From positions 1,183,501-1,247,500 of the forward strand of contig NC_014370.1 in assembly GCF_000144405.1 (NCBI RefSeq): DNA of 64,000 bases, given 5' to 3'. The stretch is from Prevotella melaninogenica ATCC 25845. Its GTDB lineage: Bacteria > Bacteroidota > Bacteroidia > Bacteroidales > Bacteroidaceae. The position numbers were made by a program, and so were the translations under genes. Numbering within the stretch: position 1 is the first letter of the stretch; the number at the start of each line of letters is the position of its first letter. The notes beneath the pieces were generated by a model. It saw nothing but the letters and a program-made list of their open reading frames with translations, was not told where the DNA came from and did no database searches. Positions 62,127 to 64,000 of the stretch are shown here, piece after piece.

Positions 62127-63308
62127 TTATAATTCATTCACCGCTTCAGCCAACTGTTCCAACGCCTGACGAAGAATAGAACGCGGTGTACCAACATTCA
62201 AACGCATAAAGCCTTCTCCACCGGGGCCAAACATTCTACCATCGTTCAACGCAAGATGAGCCTTATCAATAAAGAGATTCAATAACTCTTTATGCTTCAA
62301 TCCCAATCCATGACAATCCAACCAAACAAGGAAACTTGCCTGCGGACGGAGTGGACGAATACCGGGAATATACTCACGACAGAAGTCTTCAACAAAGCGA
62401 ACATTCTCTTCTACATATGCCAACATCTGTTTGCGCCACTCTTCTCCCTTCCGATAAGCAGCTATCGTGGCTATTGGTGCAAAGAGTGTAGGCTCATCTA
62501 ATTCGTTAGCCTTCAACCAACCATAGAAGCGATTACGCAGTTCTTCGTTTGGAACGATAGCAAATGAACTGACAATACCTGCCATATTGAAGGTCTTTGT
62601 TGGTGCTGCAAAGGTGATACTGATTTGTGCTGCACGCTCTGACACACTGGCAAACGGAATATGACGATTACCAAAAAGTGCCATATCACTGTGAATCTCG
62701 TCGCTGATAACGATAATATTATGCTCGTAACAGAAGTCTGCCAAGCGACGTAATGTATCTTCTGACCAACACAATCCTGCAGGGTTATGAGGATTGGAGA
62801 GTATCAGTACACGGCATTTATCATCGCAAACCTCTGCAAGATTATCAAAGTCCATGTCATAATATCCGTCCTCACGGAGACGAAGCGGATTGAAGACCAC
62901 CTTACGATGATTAGCCTCTGGCGTCAAACGGAATGGATGATAGACAGGTGGTTGTATAATAACCTTTTCGTCAAGTTCCGTAAATACATTCACCACAAAG
63001 CCGATACCCCTAACAATACCAGGAATAAAACTCAACCACTCTGGCTTTACTTCCCAATCATGATGAGCACGTATCCAGTCGATGATAGCAGGACGGAAGT
63101 CTTCTGGTTCGACTGTATAGCCAAAGATAGGATGAGAAAGACGATCCTTGAGAGCCTCCACAACAAAGTCTGGACAAGCAAAATCCATATCAGCTACCCA
63201 GAGAGGCAGTAGGTCATTACGTCCCCAACGTGGAAGAAGTGCCTCATGCTTCAAGTCACCACTTCCCGAACGATCGATTATCTCGTCAAAATTATAAGTT
63301 TTCATCAT
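62127..63308 (-). CDS. MalY/PatB-type PLP enzyme (putative cystathionine beta-lyase)
   Basis: A 393-residue fold-type I aminotransferase. Typical segments are NDLLPLWVADMDFACPDFVV, LILSNPHNPAGLCWSEDTL, VISDEIHSDMALFGNRHIPF, and the PLP lysine in ITFAAPTKTFNMAG; the end is RLNVGTPRSILRQALEQL. This group has cystathionine beta-lyase activity, yielding homocysteine, pyruvate and ammonia. Its start overlaps the stop of the upstream cystathionine gamma-synthase-like gene (ATGA), so the two should act in succession in methionine synthesis. Confidence 0.92.
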   Translation of the reverse strand: MMKTYNFDEIIDRSGSGDLKHEALLPRWGRNDLLPLWVADMDFACPDFVVEALKDRLSHPIFGYTVEPEDFRPAIIDWIRAHHDWEVKPEWLSFIPGIVRGIGFVVNVFTELDEKVIIQPPVYHPFRLTPEANHRKVVFNPLRLREDGYYDMDFDNLAEVCDDKCRVLILSNPHNPAGLCWSEDTLRRLADFCYEHNIIVISDEIHSDMALFGNRHIPFASVSERAAQISITFAAPTKTFNMAGIVSSFAIVPNEELRNRFYGWLKANELDEPTLFAPIATIAAYRKGEEWRKQMLAYVEENVRFVEDFCREYIPGIRPLRPQASFLVWLDCHGLGLKHKELLNLFIDKAHLALNDGRMFGPGGEGFMRLNVGTPRSILRQALEQLAEAVNEL

Positions 63309-64000
63309 GCTTCCAAAGCCTGCTTAATATCATCGAATAGGTCATCAACACTTTCCAAACCAATACTAAGACGTATGGTAGTGTCTTGCACATCCATTGC
63401 TGCACGCTCCTCAGCAGTGAAAAGTCCGAAGATAGTACTTGCTGGGTGGATAGCCAAGGTACGATTATCAAAGAGGTTAGTTGCCCGATGAATGAGTTTC
63501 AAGTTATCGAGCATTCTGAAGCAAGCCTCTTGACTCTCTAAGTCTATTGTGACCATTGCTCCAGCTGTTTCACCATACTGACTCACAGCCAACTGATGAT
63601 ATGGATTATCCTCCAAGCCCACATAGTTTACCTTATGAATAGGCTTTAGCGTACGTAATCTTTGTGCCAATTCCAAAGCATTACCTGCTTGAGCGCGATA
63701 GCGTACGTCCAAAGTCTCTAAGCCCAAGGTCTGCATATAGGCAACCTGTGGTGTCATATAAGCTCCAAGGTTAAAGAGCATCTCATTCAAGAGGCGCTTA
63801 CCAATAGAAGGGAACGTACCATAATCAATAACAAGACCGCCCAAAGAAGTTGCACCACCACTGATATACTTTGTACTTGAAACGACCTCTAAGTCAATGC
63901 CCAAGTCCTTTGCAGAGAACTGTGTGAAAGGAATAAGCGTAGTATCAGCAATGACAGGGATGCCATGCTGGTGTGCTATTGAAGTCAAGGCACGTACATC
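63305..64000 (-). CDS. Cystathionine gamma-synthase/O-acetylhomoserine sulfhydrylase family enzyme (5' end outside window)
   Basis: The C-terminal 231 residues of a Cys/Met-metabolism PLP enzyme. The frame continues to the window edge, so the true start lies beyond. The PLP lysine is in LEVVSSTKYISGGATSLGG. Other typical parts are MTPQVAYMQTLGLETLDVRY, NLFDNRTLAIHPASTIFGLF and TIRLSIGLESVDDLFDDI. Family members condense O-acyl-homoserine with cysteine or sulfide; which one cannot be told here. It overlaps the beta-lyase gene by 4 bases, forming a transsulfuration pair. Confidence 0.9.
   Translation of the reverse strand, partial: DVRALTSIAHQHGIPVIADTTLIPFTQFSAKDLGIDLEVVSSTKYISGGATSLGGLVIDYGTFPSIGKRLLNEMLFNLGAYMTPQVAYMQTLGLETLDVRYRAQAGNALELAQRLRTLKPIHKVNYVGLEDNPYHQLAVSQYGETAGAMVTIDLESQEACFRMLDNLKLIHRATNLFDNRTLAIHPASTIFGLFTAEERAAMDVQDTTIRLSIGLESVDDLFDDIKQALEA

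Overview
This 64 kb window looks like chromosomal DNA of an oral-type Prevotella (Bacteroidetes). The evidence is the low-to-moderate GC content; promoters of the Bacteroidetes form (TTTG, about 20 bases, TAnnTTTG); few strong Shine-Dalgarno sites; and gene neighbourhoods and families typical of Bacteroidales: LptE-TPR-SecG, DUF4827-GlmM, Ffh-FolD-2-oxoacid oxidoreductase, PyrK-PyrD, secreted PepC, an OmpA porin and a TM2/DUF2752/CD225 cluster. The species cannot be fixed from the sequence alone.

Layout: 1-3100 holds the end of a sigma-54 activator gene, an LptE-like lipoprotein, a TPR protein, secG and tRNA-His. 3744-9229 holds a small unknown gene and a 1646-residue DUF5724/DUF4132 protein. 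9230-16165 has repeats, a TonB-receptor-like barrel, glmM with a DUF4827 lipoprotein and a patatin-like lipase. 16253-25357 has peptidases (M24, PepC), recJ-recQ, an acyl-ACP thioesterase and ompA. 26036-31177 is a minus-strand operon: ffh, folD, a 59-residue TPR protein and four 2-oxoacid:ferredoxin oxidoreductase subunits. 32328-34130 is pyrK-pyrD. 34340-36735 is a decayed accessory patch: a truncated C39 peptidase, two lipoproteins and an IS1380-type transposase remnant. 37349-43308 holds an XRE regulator, holA, an HsdR-N domain protein, a TerB/DnaJ co-chaperone, a cyclophilin and three small membrane proteins. 43700-46299 holds an overlooked 34-residue gene with its own promoter, three Fnr/Crp-type palindromes, and aguA-aguB (agmatine to putrescine). 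46575-47227 is a lysozyme remnant with a lipoprotein. The rest holds asnA, tRNA-Arg with two degenerate tRNA-derived repeats behind it, a dicarboxylate symporter, pepT, a CPA2 antiporter, an SF1 helicase with a DUF2726 nuclease-like tail, Nif3 plus a zinc-ribbon protein, and a sulfur amino acid operon cut by the window end.

The most unusual content is between the genes. I find four separate dispersed repeat families, all non-coding: (1) 255-347 bp MITE-like elements with about 24 bp terminal inverted repeats, one copy flanked by a 5-bp direct repeat; (2) an 83-87 bp element starting TTTGCTGTCA and ending TGACAGCAA, four copies; (3) clusters of 22-24 bp palindromic modules GCAC-N5-GTGC, five clusters; (4) an about 130 bp element rich in GCCCTTTT, three copies. 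None encodes a credible protein. Best candidates for undescribed biology are these families, the tRNA-Arg repeat array, the 34-residue transcription unit beside the Fnr-like boxes, the helicase-DUF2726 protein and the DUF4132 pair.
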